Source: Shewanella gelidii
Lineage (GTDB): Bacteria; Pseudomonadota; Gammaproteobacteria; Enterobacterales; Shewanellaceae
Reading direction: 5' to 3'
DNA: 64,000 nt
Assembly (NCBI RefSeq): GCF_014647855.1
Contig: NZ_BMPZ01000001.1
Location: 372,001-436,000, forward strand
Part shown: piece after piece, positions 53,276-62,512 of the stretch
How positions within the stretch are numbered: the stretch's first letter is position 1
Layout of the letters: each line of letters starts with the position of its first letter
Position numbers and translations under genes: made by a program
The notes under the pieces: model-generated
Seen by the model: only the letters and a program-made list of their open reading frames with translations
What the model was told of the DNA's origin: nothing
Databases searched by the model: none

Positions 53276-53823
53276 GTCTATCCCCATTCATGTCATCTAA
53301 GTAGTGTACAGAGCCCTATGGACTCCGCCTCTGTTTTGCAATGCCGAACTCACATTCGGTTGCAACAAGATGAGCTTCTAGGTCAGGCACATACCATGTT
53401 TTATCTACTGAGACTCTGCAAATGCCAACTTGCTAGGAACCACGATTTAGCTACAAACACGCCATTACTTGTTTTATTTTTTGCTGACTTCAAGATGGTT
53501 AGTGAATGTATCTCCATTTGTTCTCGTTTATTTGACAATTTGCATCCATAACAATTCTCGCTATTCAGAACACATTTATTATGGGGCAGTACATGGGTTT
53601 ACTGTCTGACGCAGCAACATCTGTAACCACCTTTTTAACAGAGTTAGAATGCAGAATCCGCTCTCACTCTTGAGCTTTGTCTTGAAGTGGAAAACAGCTC
53701 GAAATTCAGCCAGCATTCGTGACAGATAGCGCACACCAAGCAGGCGCACCAAGCGAACAAGATCACAAACCACGCATGCAGCACGCACCCATCACACATC
53801 CACCCTACGCAAATAATAAAAAG

Positions 53824-53837
53824 TTGATCACGATCAC
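53824..53837. promoter_or_regulatory. FNR/CRP-like site
   Basis: TTGATCACGATCAC matches TTGAT-N4-ATCAA at nine of ten positions. It is 549 bases before the dehydrogenase start, so a direct role is doubtful. Confidence 0.25.
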
Positions 53838-54136
53838 CACGTAAGTGAGGAGCATTATCATTCAGACCAAAGCCCAAAAAACATATCGCAATTGAGGAAT
53901 ATTCTCATTTGGAATCCATTTTGCAAAGCAGCTCACAAATCACCATGAACAACGTGTAGGCACTGCACACTTTGCTAAATTAGGTAAAAACTGGAGATGA
54001 ATAATACTCAGTGATCCAGGCAGAACTTACGCCAAAAACTTGCGCAAAGTAGAATCAAGCTGAAATCATGCTGAAATCACGCTGATTAACAGATAACCAG
54101 TTGAATCATTTCGGAAGAAATCTTGCAAAAACACAG

Positions 54137-54165
54137 GTGACAAGCGGAATGAAACTTCGTATACT
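54137..54165 (+). promoter_or_regulatory. Promoter of tRNA-Met
   Basis: GTGACA (-35) and TATACT (-10) with an ideal 17-base spacer, followed by the G/C-rich stretch TTGCCCCGC, typical of stringently controlled stable RNA promoters. Confidence 0.65.
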
Positions 54166-54200
54166 TGCCCCGCTTTTGTTAGTGACGACTAGCTTAAGTC

Positions 54201-54277
54201 GGCCCCTTAGCTCAGTTGGTTAGAGCATACGACTCATAATCGTCAGGTCCACAGTTCAAGTCTGTGAGGGGCCACCA
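54201..54277 (+). tRNA. tRNA-Met (anticodon CAT)
   Basis: A 77-base tRNA gene with encoded CCA. The acceptor arm GGCCCCT pairs with AGGGGCC, the D-arm is AGCTCAGTTGGTTAGAGC and the anticodon loop is CTCATAA. The sequence is close to elongator tRNA-Met of E. coli and Vibrio, so Met is preferred over the CAT-containing tRNA-Ile2. The outermost anticodon-stem pair is imperfect. A promoter and a terminator bound it. Confidence 0.93.
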
Positions 54278-54287
54278 TATTATTGAT

Positions 54288-54318
54288 AAGCCGCTTAGAG
54301 GAATCTAAGCGGCTTTTT
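54288..54318 (+). terminator. Terminator of tRNA-Met
   Basis: Perfect 12-base repeat AAGCCGCTTAGA / TCTAAGCGGCTT with loop GGAA and TTTTT following. It is 11 bases after the tRNA. Confidence 0.93.
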
Positions 54319-54392
54319 CATATCTGGAATTTATCGTCTCGACTCCGGTCCATATCCGGTAACTGGCTGGAATTAGCTACAAGTCTGATCAA

Positions 54393-55760
54393 TCATAACG
54401 AACCGTTTCGAGCCAATTTAGATTTCTTATCCTCATACATTGACAGATCTGCTGCTGTCATCAATTCAGCTGCAGTCATTTCTTCATCCATATAGATCGC
54501 ATAACCAATACTTACTGAAGTATGTATTTTTATATAACCGAACTCCGCAGGCTTTTCATTAATCGATTTTTTTATTGTAGCTATCACTCTTTGCAGATCT
54601 TCTTCATGAACCATTCGCGGGATAATGACTAGATATTCATCACCACCAGTTCGTGCAATAATATCAGAAGACCTAACGGCAGCTTTCAACCTTAAAGCTA
54701 TCTCAATCAAAAGCTTATCCCCAATTACATGTCCATATGTATCGTTAACCGATTTAAAATCGTCTACGTCGATATTCAAGAGCACAAAACTACTGCCTTT
54801 TTTTCGGCTAGTACTTATCATCTGCTGTAGCGCATATAAGAAGTATCGCCTATTTGGCAAGAGTGTTAATGCATCGCGCATAGAGTGCCCATAAGCTTTA
54901 TAGTATAAGTAATAAATGCAAGCAAAAATAAGAATTACCAAAAGCACTAGAGGATAGCCAATTAGCCTCGATATATAGTTTTGATAGAAGGGAAATGCCT
55001 CATGAAGCAAAGGTGGAGATATTGCAATCTCCCATACACCTGAAGGCAATACTGCTTTTTCTTGAACATAATTGGAGTCAAAAACAGCTGGGTCTCCAAA
55101 GAATACATCACCTAAGGCCCCTTTACCGTCTTTTCCTCTTATTGCAAGATTATATCTCTTGCTGGTTTCATATATTCCCGCATCCTTGAATAAGCTCTTG
55201 AGATCAAGCACGACACTACAAACTCCCCAATAATCACGATTATTTGGAGGATCTTTGAAAATAGGAGCCCGAGCAATTAGGCCAGCACCACCTTGAACAA
55301 GCTCTAACGGACCAGCAATAAAAATAGATTGCTGATTACGGGCCTTGGTTACTGTTTCCCACTGCTCAGGAACTGTTCTGTAGTCCAGCCCAAGTGCTGC
55401 TTTATTACCTTCTACAGGATAAATAAATTCAATAATATCATTTGGAGCAATAGCAATATTCTTTAAGTGCTTCGATTTTCTGTATGTTTTTTGTGCTAAG
55501 TGTCGCAGTTGACTTTCAGATATTTCAGGGCTGAGGCTAATAATTGTCGCTAGATTGTTGGCATAGAAAGTATCTAAGTACACATCAGCTTCTAGTATTG
55601 AACGTATTACAATCAATTCGCGCTGAACGGAACTTTTTATTTGGTTTTTAGAGTTTACATCGTGTCGGAACTGTTGGTACTCAGTAAAAAAAATGGAAAC
55701 TAGTATTAGGGTAATTAACATAGAGACCACAAAAACACGAACTCTCAGTATACTCTTCAT
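54393..55760 (-). CDS. CHASE-type sensor diguanylate cyclase (GGDEY)
   Basis: A 455-residue inner-membrane protein. Membrane helices are at about residues 8-25 and 268-290, and between them lies a periplasmic CHASE-like domain (LGLDYRTVPEQWETV near residue 123). The C-terminal GGDEF domain carries the variant GGDEY at 372-376, with metal and base-binding neighbours (NIDVDDFKSVNDTYGH) intact and the I-site RSSD at 363-366. It is probably active, though GGDEY forms are less studied. Codon use is more A/T-rich (many ATA and AGA) than in the core genes, a possible sign of transfer. It lies alone beside tRNA-Met. Confidence 0.87.
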   Translation of the reverse strand: MKSILRVRVFVVSMLITLILVSIFFTEYQQFRHDVNSKNQIKSSVQRELIVIRSILEADVYLDTFYANNLATIISLSPEISESQLRHLAQKTYRKSKHLKNIAIAPNDIIEFIYPVEGNKAALGLDYRTVPEQWETVTKARNQQSIFIAGPLELVQGGAGLIARAPIFKDPPNNRDYWGVCSVVLDLKSLFKDAGIYETSKRYNLAIRGKDGKGALGDVFFGDPAVFDSNYVQEKAVLPSGVWEIAISPPLLHEAFPFYQNYISRLIGYPLVLLVILIFACIYYLYYKAYGHSMRDALTLLPNRRYFLYALQQMISTSRKKGSSFVLLNIDVDDFKSVNDTYGHVIGDKLLIEIALRLKAAVRSSDIIARTGGDEYLVIIPRMVHEEDLQRVIATIKKSINEKPAEFGYIKIHTSVSIGYAIYMDEEMTAAELMTAADLSMYEDKKSKLARNGSL

Positions 55761-56858
55761 ATTTCTCTACACTATTTGCTATTTTCATTGTCTCTTATAG
55801 CGTAGTTGATCGAACTGATGTTAAAAGGTATTACTAAATTAATTTTTATATGCTTGTTTATTTTTTAGCAGTAACAGTAGCTTAATCCTATATTGCACTG
55901 TTACGTATGAGCGAGTTACGAAAGTAACAGGCATTGCAGCTGTAGTAGCCAAACCTAAAGAATCTGGTAATCCCCCGATGAAATCAAAAGCTATTCATGC
56001 ATCATTATTGACCACAACGCTGCCGTTATAACTGCCCAAGACAAATAGCCTTTAACCTAAATAAAGTGTGACTTTCCTTGTATTCGAGTTTTTTCCCATT
56101 TTTCTATATTTATCGAATGCTCCCTATTCTAATTAAGACTGACTCATGACGCCGCAAACAAACGCGAGCGCAACGAGCCAAGTCAGCTTGCCGGCGGTTT
56201 TGGTTTGCTCATTCGACCAGCGAAAACGCGCACAGTGAAACCTTGTATTTAAGATTAAAGTTGCTTTCAGTCTCAATACACTATTGGTCAAAACGCGCAT
56301 GCGTGTTTTTTCATCCTATCATCTTTACACGAACCACGATAAGCAATTGATATTAAATATCATTTACATTTTTTAACAAATGAAAGCATACACATCGCAG
56401 TTAGCTATTGACTGGAAATCCGACCAAAACAAGTAGCACTTAATGCCTCGATGTATTTGTACCTACGACATCTAAATCCATTGCTTGGCAATTGTCTCTT
56501 TCATTGAATTGCACTTATTTACTCAAATCAAAACAGGAGTGTTCTCACTGACTAATCAGCTTGAATTTTTATGAACAGGACTAGGTTGAAATGATGACAA
56601 CTTGGTATTTTATCGCGGGTATCTAAATGCGAAACATCTGAAAGAGTTGCTATTGCTTGGCATTACACCCCCACCTCTCATAATGCGATATCCATATGAT
56701 ATACAAGGTTGTTTTCAACCTTAAGTAGTACATACGAATGTTCTGACCTATGGATAATACGCCAAGTGGCAAATGCTTATAGATTGGATTTTTCTATCTA
56801 ATTGCTGCCTAATAATTTCTAAGCTCTACACATTTTATTGGTTATGTAAGGAAACATA
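55761..56858. other. 1.1-kb intergenic region with hairpin and short repeats
   Basis: No gene was recognised. A local G/C-richer patch at about 56150-56240 contrasts with A/T-rich flanks. AAAACGCGCA occurs twice, at 56223 and 56290, 67 bases apart. The second copy starts a hairpin followed by T (56290-56311). The 5' leader of the following lipoprotein gene has a good ribosome site (AAGGAA). Confidence 0.5.
56290..56311 (+). terminator. Candidate terminator without an assigned transcript
   Basis: AAAACGCGCATGCGTGTTTTTT is a near-palindrome with one G-U pair and a T-run. No gene is upstream on this strand for 2 kb except the tRNA, which has its own terminator. Confidence 0.35.
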
Positions 56859-58583
56859 ATGCCAAAACTCACCCAAATTTCACTGATTATCTCGACGATT
56901 TTACTAACCGCTTGTGGCGGCTCAGACTCCTCAACACCAGAGGTAGACGATCAACTCCCTGTAGAAACCGGCTTTTCACATCAAGTTATTGGTACTGTTG
57001 TCGACTTAGGTGTTGTTGCCGGCGCTGAAGCCTGTATTGACCTCAATATGAACCTTACCTGCGATGATAGTGAGCCAACGTCAACAACGGATCAAGACGG
57101 TGGGTTTCAAATTGATTGGGAGAGTGAAACTGAGTCTCCAGCATTTAATCTCCTCGCGACTTGGGTGCCCGTAGCGCCCCAATCAACAAGTAAGTGGCAG
57201 CCAAGACGCATCAATAACCCAGATGGCTCAGTGACACTACAAAGCTTGCAAGAAAACAATGGCTTCATTAACAACCTGACTGACATGCAGGTACAAGCTT
57301 ACCAACGCTTAGCTGAAGACGACGATTTGTCTGAAGCGCAGCGCATCGTTGCCATGGCCGAGTTTAAACGCTTACTTGTCGAAACCTACGGGCTGACTGG
57401 CGAGAACCCAATACGTCTTGATGCTGCTACAGCATCTTCTGAGCAGTTCATCCAAACTTATCAGGTTCATCAGTATTTAGCGGCGCAAGTTGATGCTATA
57501 GAAGAACCGATGTCGACACTTGAAGCGGTTGTCGCCGTAGAGCGAGTTTTGGCAGCCACGCTTTCTCAAATCAATATGCTCATTGAACAAAGTGGCCAAT
57601 CCGCTTCTGAGTATTTAGCTTCAGCCCCAGCGGCCTTAACCACGGTAGTTGAACAACAAGTCATCGCGCTTGGTTATAAAGAGCAACCTATCGATGAATC
57701 CTTAATGACTGCGACTGATTGGCAGGTAATCAATGAAGGGATTCTATCTTCAGAATCTGGCAACCATGCTCTGTCTTTTACATTGAATCCAAATGATATT
57801 GTGTACTTAAACTATGGCGCCATTGATGAAAGCATTGTTGGGTTTGAAATTAATGACATGGTGACCATTATAGAAACGAGTCCCGATGTCGATGAGGGGA
57901 TCATTCCAATGTCATGTTGGAACGTTGACAAAGCACAATGGGTCTCTTCTGAAGATGCCGAAGCCGTTGAACCGAGCTACTCCGGCAATACTCTAACCAC
58001 TGTGTATGAAGGCACCTCCACTGAGATTTATATGCAAGTGACAAAGCTTGATACACAGACAGATGCCTGGCAATCTCTCATTGGCGCGACCAATAGCGCA
58101 TTTAAACTGGCAGATATAACTTGGCCTCGTACTATGTATCGACTCAATGTTGAAATGGAAGATGATGTCATTTGTCGTCCTTCGAACGAAAATGATCAGT
58201 TCACTTGGGATCATCCTGTAGCAAGCCCAGACAATTTAGATACACATTTAATCGTGAAAACCTTCTTCAACTATGATTTTGAAGCAGATGATTTCAGTGT
58301 CGATGGCAATGAATTCACAATTTCAGAGCAAGATACATATCGTTGGCAGCTTGTAGATACGCCAAATGGACAAAAAGCGATTGAAATCGTTAATAGTGAT
58401 GAAAATGTGCCAAGTATTTTCATTGATGCAGATTACTATCTATGGGATGAAAACTTCATCATCGAAGTAGAGTTAGAATCAAAAATTCAAATCAATCAAG
58501 ATTCTTACGCAATGCTTATTTTTGAGCAGTCCATGGATGAAGTGCTGTACGATCACTTTATGGGTTTAAAAACAGAAAACTAA
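56859..58583 (+). CDS. Unrecognised lipoprotein
   Basis: A 574-residue lipoprotein; the signal peptide ends with lipobox LTAC, giving Cys19 followed by Gly-Gly-Ser, so outer-membrane sorting is likely. After an acidic linker there is a short module (residues about 40-85: VIGTVVDLGVVAGAEACIDLN, then DQDGGFQIDW) resembling the Ca-binding or Cna-B-like modules of large Alteromonadales lipoproteins. The central part is helical (about 150-290) and the C-terminal half is beta-rich and strongly acidic. No enzyme motif seen. A good ribosome site supports the start. It is followed by its own terminator. Confidence 0.75.
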   Translation: MPKLTQISLIISTILLTACGGSDSSTPEVDDQLPVETGFSHQVIGTVVDLGVVAGAEACIDLNMNLTCDDSEPTSTTDQDGGFQIDWESETESPAFNLLATWVPVAPQSTSKWQPRRINNPDGSVTLQSLQENNGFINNLTDMQVQAYQRLAEDDDLSEAQRIVAMAEFKRLLVETYGLTGENPIRLDAATASSEQFIQTYQVHQYLAAQVDAIEEPMSTLEAVVAVERVLAATLSQINMLIEQSGQSASEYLASAPAALTTVVEQQVIALGYKEQPIDESLMTATDWQVINEGILSSESGNHALSFTLNPNDIVYLNYGAIDESIVGFEINDMVTIIETSPDVDEGIIPMSCWNVDKAQWVSSEDAEAVEPSYSGNTLTTVYEGTSTEIYMQVTKLDTQTDAWQSLIGATNSAFKLADITWPRTMYRLNVEMEDDVICRPSNENDQFTWDHPVASPDNLDTHLIVKTFFNYDFEADDFSVDGNEFTISEQDTYRWQLVDTPNGQKAIEIVNSDENVPSIFIDADYYLWDENFIIEVELESKIQINQDSYAMLIFEQSMDEVLYDHFMGLKTEN

Positions 58584-59216
58584 GCAAGCCTCAAAATGAC
58601 AAAACAGCCCCCCCCTTTTTAGCGTGTGGCTGTTTGATTTTAAGTGCAGCTAATATACATTTCGTTACCGAGATTTAACGCTAGGCCAAAGCATTTCTTG
58701 GAAGTACAAATCCGCCGCACTGCAAATAAGCAGTAGCGATTCACAAGCACAAATGAGCGCCAAATCGAGCGATTTCATTAACTTTTTACGTTTTTTTCAC
58801 CATTAACCGCACAGCGTACTGCTCAAATAACCAGCAAACACACCAAATAAACAAAAAATAATTGTGAAAAGAGCCTGATGAATATTTATTCACAGCCAAA
58901 TAAATTTGAACATTTAACGTTCGATCCAAAAAACAAAAGCAACCATACCGCAACTGCTTCTCAACACATTTGCAACAATCCTGCCTTGACTACATTCGTG
59001 TTTAAGAACAACCACAAAGACGAATATTCATATATAAAAATCATATATTCACTCACACAGTCCTCTTTGCGCGTCAAGATCACAGGCTACGGCAACAAAA
59101 GGAGATCAAGGTCTTAATTTTGTCATATTTCTTGCTCTATACTGCCGCACGACATACTAAAAGTTCGAGATGATCTCACCGAAGGTCACCGAATCAATAA
59201 CGGGGTTAAAGGAACT
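58584..59216. other. Intergenic region with terminator
   Basis: 633 bases. It has the terminator at 58602-58640 and an eight-base C-run within it. A 79-codon frame at 58878-59117 has an Asn/Thr-rich content and no ribosome site. Nothing else recognised. Confidence 0.5.
58602..58640 (+). terminator. Probable terminator of the lipoprotein gene
   Basis: AAACAGCC (58602-58609) pairs with GGCTGTTT (58628-58635), followed by GATTTT. The loop contains a C-run and a T-run. Confidence 0.6.
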
Positions 59217-61283
59217 ATGCACAATAACATGACCAATAAAACAGCGATTGCAGTCGCAATTGCTATGTCACTCGGCCTGAGTGCTTGTGATAGCGATGAT
59301 GATAAGCAAACCGATCCAGTTCAAGTTGAGCTACGTTTATTAGAGACCAGTGATCTTCATGCCAATATCATGGATTATGATTACTACAAGCCTGATGAAA
59401 CTGCAGCCACTGAAAAAATAGGCCTCGTTCGTACAGCAAGCTTAATTGAAGCCGCAGGCGCTGAAGTTAGTAACTTTGTTCTTGTTGATAACGGTGACTT
59501 AATTCAAGGTAGCCCAATGGGCGACTATATGGCTGACAAAGGTCTCGTCATGGGTGACGTTCACCCGGTTTATAAAGCAATGAATACGCTTGGCTATTCA
59601 GTGGGTAACATCGGTAACCACGAATTTAACTACGGTTTAGATTATCTTGAAAATGCACTTGCAGGTGCAAACTTCCCATACATCAATGCCAACGTATTGT
59701 GCCAAGCTGACTGCTGGGATGGCAAAACAGCGGGTGAAAACTTATTTACACCTTATATCATTGAAGAAAAAACCGTGATTGATAGCAATGGTGACCAACA
59801 AGTTGTCAAAATTGGTTACATCGGCTTCGTACCGCCACAAATCTTATTGTGGGATAAACAAAACCTGACTGATCGAGTGATCGTTGCTGACATCGTAAAA
59901 ACTGCAGAAAAATTCGTACCGATGATGAAAGCTGAAGGTGCTGATGTCATTGTTGCAATCCCCCATTCTGGTGTGGGCTCACACACAGCACCAGCTGATG
60001 CCATGGCTGAAAATGCCACCCATACTCTGAGTACCGTTGAAGGGATTGATGCCATCATGTTCGGTCACAGTCACTCAGTGTTCCCGAGTGCCCTGTTTGC
60101 AGATGTCAGCAATGCTGATATTGAGAAAGGAACACTCAATGGCGTTGCCGCAGTAATGCCAGGCCGCTGGGGTGACAACCTAGGTTTGATTGATTTAACG
60201 CTTGAGATGCAAGATGACAAGTGGGTTGTTATTGACCGTCAAGCTGAAGCCCGTCCAATTTATACAAAAGCTGACGGCTCGCTGGCCGAACGCCACCAAG
60301 GTGTTGTTGATGCCGTGGCTATGGAGCATGAAGCAACCAAAGAGTTTGTCAACCAACCCATTGGTGTTGCATCTGCTGACATGTATAGCTTCTTGACGCT
60401 CGTTCAAGATGACCCAAGCGTGCAAATTGTTTCTGATGCGCAAATCGAATATGTTTCAGCCAAGCTGCCTCCAGAACTTGCCGATCTCCCCGTTCTTTCA
60501 GCTTCTGCACCATTCAAAGCCGGCGGACGCCATTCGACGGCTGATGATGCAAGCTCCTATGTTCAAGTACCTCAAGGACCGCTAACGTTTAAGAACGCAG
60601 CTGATTTGTACTTGTACCCAAATACGGTTGTCGCATTAAAAGTTACCGGTGCTGAAGTGGCGGATTGGCTTGAGTGTAGCGCGAATATGTTCAATCAGAT
60701 CGACCCAAGTTCGACAGAACCTCAATACTTGGTGAATTGGGACACTCATCGTACATATAACTTCGATGTTATTGATGGTGTAACTTATAAAGTAGACGTC
60801 ACGCAGCCGAACAAGTTTGATGGTGATTGTGCCGTTGCAAATGCTGATGCACAGCGTATTGTTGACCTTACTTTTACCGATGGTGAAGGCAATATGTTTA
60901 CGGGCGCAGAGCTTGCGAGCAAAGAGTTTATTATTGCTTCAAACAACTATCGTGCATTTGGCGGCAAGTTTGCGGGAACCGGTTCAGATTACGTAGTACT
61001 TGAACTTCCGGATACTAACCGTGAAGCATTAGCGCAGTATATTACAAGCGAGTCTGAGCCGAATGATGCAGGCGGTTATGATAGTGCAGTCAACCCTGAA
61101 GCTGATGCTAACTGGGATTTCAAAACGATTGATACGACGGTCGCACTTGATGTTCGTTTTGAAACCGCAAATACAGACGTTGCAGATACATTCATTACTG
61201 ACAACATGAAGCGCACTCTGACTAAACTGCCAGAGCCAGATGCACTTGGTTTTGCCGTCTACCAAATCGACTTAGCGAACTAA
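59217..61283 (+). CDS. CpdB-like lipoprotein 2',3'-cyclic-nucleotide phosphodiesterase / 3'-nucleotidase
   Basis: A 688-residue extracytoplasmic nucleotidase. The signal peptide ends with lipobox LSAC (Cys24), so it is lipid-anchored, unlike the soluble E. coli CpdB. The metallophosphatase domain has all motifs: ETSDLHANI, DNGDLIQGSP, GNIGNHEFNYG, IPHSGVG and FGHSHS (residues about 43-285). The C-terminal 5'-nucleotidase domain has FKAGGR, DLYLYPN and the nucleotide-sandwiching FxxN-like ASNNYRAFGGKFAG near residue 575. It probably lets the cell use extracellular nucleotides as phosphate or purine source. The ATG at 59217 is close to AAAGGA; an ATG four codons later is an alternative. Strong terminator follows. 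Confidence 0.92.
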   Translation: MHNNMTNKTAIAVAIAMSLGLSACDSDDDKQTDPVQVELRLLETSDLHANIMDYDYYKPDETAATEKIGLVRTASLIEAAGAEVSNFVLVDNGDLIQGSPMGDYMADKGLVMGDVHPVYKAMNTLGYSVGNIGNHEFNYGLDYLENALAGANFPYINANVLCQADCWDGKTAGENLFTPYIIEEKTVIDSNGDQQVVKIGYIGFVPPQILLWDKQNLTDRVIVADIVKTAEKFVPMMKAEGADVIVAIPHSGVGSHTAPADAMAENATHTLSTVEGIDAIMFGHSHSVFPSALFADVSNADIEKGTLNGVAAVMPGRWGDNLGLIDLTLEMQDDKWVVIDRQAEARPIYTKADGSLAERHQGVVDAVAMEHEATKEFVNQPIGVASADMYSFLTLVQDDPSVQIVSDAQIEYVSAKLPPELADLPVLSASAPFKAGGRHSTADDASSYVQVPQGPLTFKNAADLYLYPNTVVALKVTGAEVADWLECSANMFNQIDPSSTEPQYLVNWDTHRTYNFDVIDGVTYKVDVTQPNKFDGDCAVANADAQRIVDLTFTDGEGNMFTGAELASKEFIIASNNYRAFGGKFAGTGSDYVVLELPDTNREALAQYITSESEPNDAGGYDSAVNPEADANWDFKTIDTTVALDVRFETANTDVADTFITDNMKRTLTKLPEPDALGFAVYQIDLAN

Positions 61284-61386
61284 ATGTCGTAGAGCGCATT
61301 GATCGAGTAGCACGTCCTGTGTCCACAAAGTCGGTATACATCACGCACCGGCTTTCATGGGACGATTGCTAAATGACTCGAGATAT

Positions 61387-61434
61387 AAAAATGCCACACC
61401 CAGCTAAATTTTAGTTAGCGGTGTGGCATTTTTT
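61387..61434. terminator. Terminator of cpdB-like gene
   Basis: AAAATGCCACACC / GGTGTGGCATTTT (61388-61432) with an inner GCTAA/TTAGC helix, T-run to 61434. Being nearly symmetrical, it may also serve the opposite strand. Confidence 0.9.
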
Positions 61435-61493
61435 ATGCGCAACATTGTTTAGTTCGACTTTGATTGTTGAGACTTTGGTTATTACGACTGTGA

Positions 61494-62261
61494 TTATTTA
61501 AAAAACCTTGAATAGGTCACGATAAACGCAAGACTAGAGTCACTGTCCGTTAACGGGCTATCAGCAATGGCATCCCCATACCAGGTTTGAGTAACCGAAA
61601 AACGAGATAACCCTCCCCACAAAGGGGTTACAACACTGACACTCGCTGTCTGGTTCAGCACAGAATCGGCATGATATTGCGGTCTATCAATCGCTAAATT
61701 TATTTCGTCTGCTTGAACACCATAATAATAGTCCGTCATTCGACTATCACGATATTGCATGCCAATACTGGGCTCAAAAAAGACTTGTCTATAGCGCCAT
61801 ACATAGCTCAAGCTCGCGTTTGACTCATATCCCTTAGACTTACCTAAAACATCGTGTAACCAATTGATGTCTGCACGCCAATTATCCTTCTTGTATTGAA
61901 CCCCAAGCCCAAGGTCCATCGAAAAGTCTCGGTCACCCATGCCAACGAATATATCGCTGTCGTCCTCATCAAACCCTTGAAATCTCGGCTTTAGCTGTAC
62001 AGAAAAACTATAATTTCCAACATCGAGCATATCGTAGGAGACAAAAGGCCCGAATACATTCAGATCTTTGCCGCGGTAACCAATGATAGGTAATGGAATA
62101 ATGCGGCGGTCATAATCTTTATAAACTTCTTGATTGAGACCTAACCCAAAGCCATAAATGTACCCTTCAGGCTCAATTTGGCGACGGTCTTCATTGGCCG
62201 CAGCACTTATACTCAGAAGACTTAACGCGATTAGGCTAATGTTTACTTGAATGTGGTCCAT
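61494..62261 (-). CDS. MipA/OmpV family outer-membrane protein
   Basis: A beta-barrel protein of about 255 residues. The signal peptide is residues 1-21 (ALSLLSISAAA). The mature protein shows family features: PLPIIGYRGKDLNVFGPFVSYD near residue 60, alternating beta strands and a C-terminal Phe-containing strand (IVTYSRFFK). Some members work as scaffolds for wall enzymes and others as porin-like channels; the role here is open. The ATG at 62261 has AAGGGA six bases upstream, so it is preferred over 62324. It converges with the CpdB gene. Confidence 0.85.
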   Translation of the reverse strand: MDHIQVNISLIALSLLSISAAANEDRRQIEPEGYIYGFGLGLNQEVYKDYDRRIIPLPIIGYRGKDLNVFGPFVSYDMLDVGNYSFSVQLKPRFQGFDEDDSDIFVGMGDRDFSMDLGLGVQYKKDNWRADINWLHDVLGKSKGYESNASLSYVWRYRQVFFEPSIGMQYRDSRMTDYYYGVQADEINLAIDRPQYHADSVLNQTASVSVVTPLWGGLSRFSVTQTWYGDAIADSPLTDSDSSLAFIVTYSRFFK

Positions 62262-62460
62262 CTGCATTCCCTTACTCATTTTGCGCGCAACAACTCTGTA
62301 AACAGAGATGATGCACCGATTCATTCATCACCAACAGTGCGCGATATCACGATGTTCACAATGAGATTTAAACTAATTTTTATTTAATGAGGAACCAGCT
62401 CAAATACGAGCTCTGAACCACCGTTCTTCACCATCGACAAAGCCAAGATTTATCCCCATA

Positions 62461-62491
62461 AAAAAACTGCCACACGATATACGTGTGGCAG
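62461..62491 (-). terminator. Terminator of the chemoreceptor gene
   Basis: On the minus strand CTGCCACACG / CGTGTGGCAG with a five-base loop, then a T-run (complement of 62461-62466). It is 22 bases after the stop. Confidence 0.9.
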
Positions 62492-62512
62492 CCATAAAGT
62501 CGATCAAACTAA

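Larger units (their letters stand above)
53276..54200. other. Intergenic region, mostly without recognised content
   Basis: About 925 bases between the divergent dehydrogenase and tRNA-Met genes. Frames on both strands lack family features. Recognised: an FNR-like TTGATCACGATCAC at 53824-53837 and the tRNA promoter at 54137-54165. Nothing else seen. Confidence 0.5.

Noticed and set aside
53644-53877. 77-codon Cys-rich minus-strand frame in the gap upstream of the dehydrogenase gene
   Set aside because: Unusual Cys/His content, an overlapping alternative frame on the same strand and no ribosome site.
54201-54277. tRNA-Met as an integration site for a genomic island
   Set aside because: The genes after it look accessory, but I found no integrase and no second copy of the tRNA 3' end in the remaining 10 kb.
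58878-59117. 79-codon frame before the CpdB-like gene
   Set aside because: Asn/Thr/Ser-rich composition and no Shine-Dalgarno; likely chance in A/T-rich DNA.
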